DNA of 5,909 nucleotides from Terriglobia bacterium (lineage in GTDB: Bacteria > Acidobacteriota > Terriglobia > UBA7540). Below are positions 5,346-5,909 of this stretch, one piece after another; the stretch's first letter is position 1; each line of letters starts with the position of its first letter. The position numbers were made by a program, and so were the translations under genes. The stretch is taken from assembly GCA_030040295.1 (NCBI GenBank), contig JASHTZ010000225.1:1-5909 (forward strand). Direction: 5' to 3'. Below the pieces are notes generated by a model. The model made no database searches, was not told where the DNA came from, and worked only from the letters and a program-made list of their open reading frames with translations.

Positions 5346-5381
5346 ACCCTAGGGTCGAGCTCAGTGGACCGGTCAAGCTCG
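5346..5381. other. Cluster of short palindromes at the 3' end of ispF
   Basis: ACCCTAGGGT (5346-5355) is a perfect 10-bp palindrome. CGAGCT (5356-5361) pairs with AGCTCG (5376-5381), and GACCGGTC (5367-5374) lies inside that loop. The cluster spans the ispF stop codon and sits between ispF and the next promoter. It could slow or end transcription leaving ispF, but no T-run follows on the minus strand, so it is not a standard intrinsic terminator. Confidence 0.3.
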
Positions 5382-5909
5382 TACTAGAATCAAGGCCACT
5401 GCGTCCGCGCGGATCGCCTCGCCACGACCGATGGCGTCAAGGCCCTCTCCGGACTTGGCTTTGACGCTCACCTGGCCGGGGTTGAGAGAAAGCGCCGCGG
5501 CCACTTTTTTCTCCATCGCGGGAATGTGCGAGGCAAGTTTCGGCCGCTCCAAACCCACGGTTGCGTCAACGTTCACAATTCGACAGCCGCCGAGGCGGAG
5601 CAATTCGCGCACATGGCGCAGAAAAAGCAGACTGGAGGCGTTCTTCCATCGCGAAGCGGTGTTGGGAAAGTGGCGCCCGATGTCGCCCAGCCGCGCCGCG
5701 CCGAGCAAAGCGTCGCAAATCGCGTGGGCCAGGACGTCACCGTCAGAGTGGCCAACGGGTCCCTGGTCAAACGGCACATTGACGCCCCCTAGAATCAGCT
5801 TGCGCCCCGGCGCCAGGCGATGCAGGTCATTGCCGATGCCCACGCGCCACAGCGGGGAGGCATCGCGCGCCGCGACTCCAGCCTGGGCATTCCGCACGGA
5901 TGCGGCGCT
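5373..5909 (-). CDS. ispF: 2-C-methyl-D-erythritol 2,4-cyclodiphosphate synthase, start beyond right edge or fused to IspD
   Basis: IspF converts CDP-methylerythritol 2-phosphate to the cyclic diphosphate in the MEP route to isoprenoids and works as a metal-dependent trimer. Numbering from the GTG at 5897, metal ligands are Asp24 and His26 (GIGNDLHRL) and His50 (VGHSDGDVLAHAICDALLG, 48-66). LGDIGRHFPNT follows, then NVDATV, and the closing VSVKAKSGEGLDAIGRGEAI, the form seen in several non-enterobacterial IspF proteins. The stop TGA is at 5375-5373. Normal IspF starts within one or two residues of the (R)VGIGND strand, yet here the frame stays open for at least 22 more codons to the window edge. 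The 22 residues are Ala/Ser/Arg-rich, and neither GTG 5897 nor GTG 5843 has a ribosome binding site. An IspD-IspF fusion linker or an upstream start is likely; a bifunctional enzyme cannot be confirmed here. Confidence 0.92.
   Translation of the reverse strand, partial: SAASVRNAQAGVAARDASPLWRVGIGNDLHRLAPGRKLILGGVNVPFDQGPVGHSDGDVLAHAICDALLGAARLGDIGRHFPNTASRWKNASSLLFLRHVRELLRLGGCRIVNVDATVGLERPKLASHIPAMEKKVAAALSLNPGQVSVKAKSGEGLDAIGRGEAIRADAVALILVRA

Overview
The window is a 5.9-kb, moderately GC-rich bacterial chromosomal segment that looks like a soil-type Acidobacteriota genome. That placement is inferred from gene content and style: a family 5 uracil-DNA glycosylase, a secreted DUF1080 protein, an IspF with the GEGLDAIGRGEAI signature, and a small structured repeat with inverted ends. 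No rRNA marker or database match supports it. No rRNA, tRNA, CRISPR array, transposase or phage gene is visible.

Left part (1-1368, + strand): the 3' end of der (ribosome-assembly GTPase) is followed 32 nt later by a secreted DUF1080 / 3-keto-disaccharide hydrolase-type protein with a strong ribosome binding site.

Minus-strand block (1419-2714): an EVE-domain protein, then a family 5 uracil-DNA glycosylase (UdgB type), run right to left. Directly downstream, overlapping the glycosylase stop codon, is a short unannotated remnant. It is the C-terminal tail of an M13 (neprilysin/PepO-type) metallopeptidase, ending in the family's Cys-x-Ile-Trp-stop. It appears to carry two small insertions (4 and 8 nt) that cancel in frame.

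Centre (2715-3730): a 388-bp non-coding stretch contains a 155-bp MITE/REP-like element with imperfect inverted ends and several internal hairpins. Next comes a near-consensus sigma-70 promoter laced with inverted repeats, whose predicted transcript starts at or very near the ATG of a Phd/VapB antitoxin (apparently leaderless). The antitoxin is followed after 1 nt by a VapC/PIN-domain toxin starting at GTG.

Right part (3801-5909): a thioredoxin (WCGPC) on + converges with a minus-strand gene for an unrecognised 330-aa protein with a proline-rich tail, one membrane segment, a long coiled coil and a C-terminal domain. That gene has a promoter with a 19-bp spacer containing a 7-bp inverted repeat, an architecture like that of MerR-controlled promoters. 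Upstream of it lies ispF (isoprenoid MEP pathway), running off the right edge with no clear start, so it may be the second half of an IspD-IspF fusion.

Most genes here are housekeeping. The less ordinary items are the hidden M13 tail, the structured repeat beside the toxin-antitoxin operon, the leaderless antitoxin promoter and the MerR-like promoter. I see no convincing evidence for a wholly new multi-gene system.
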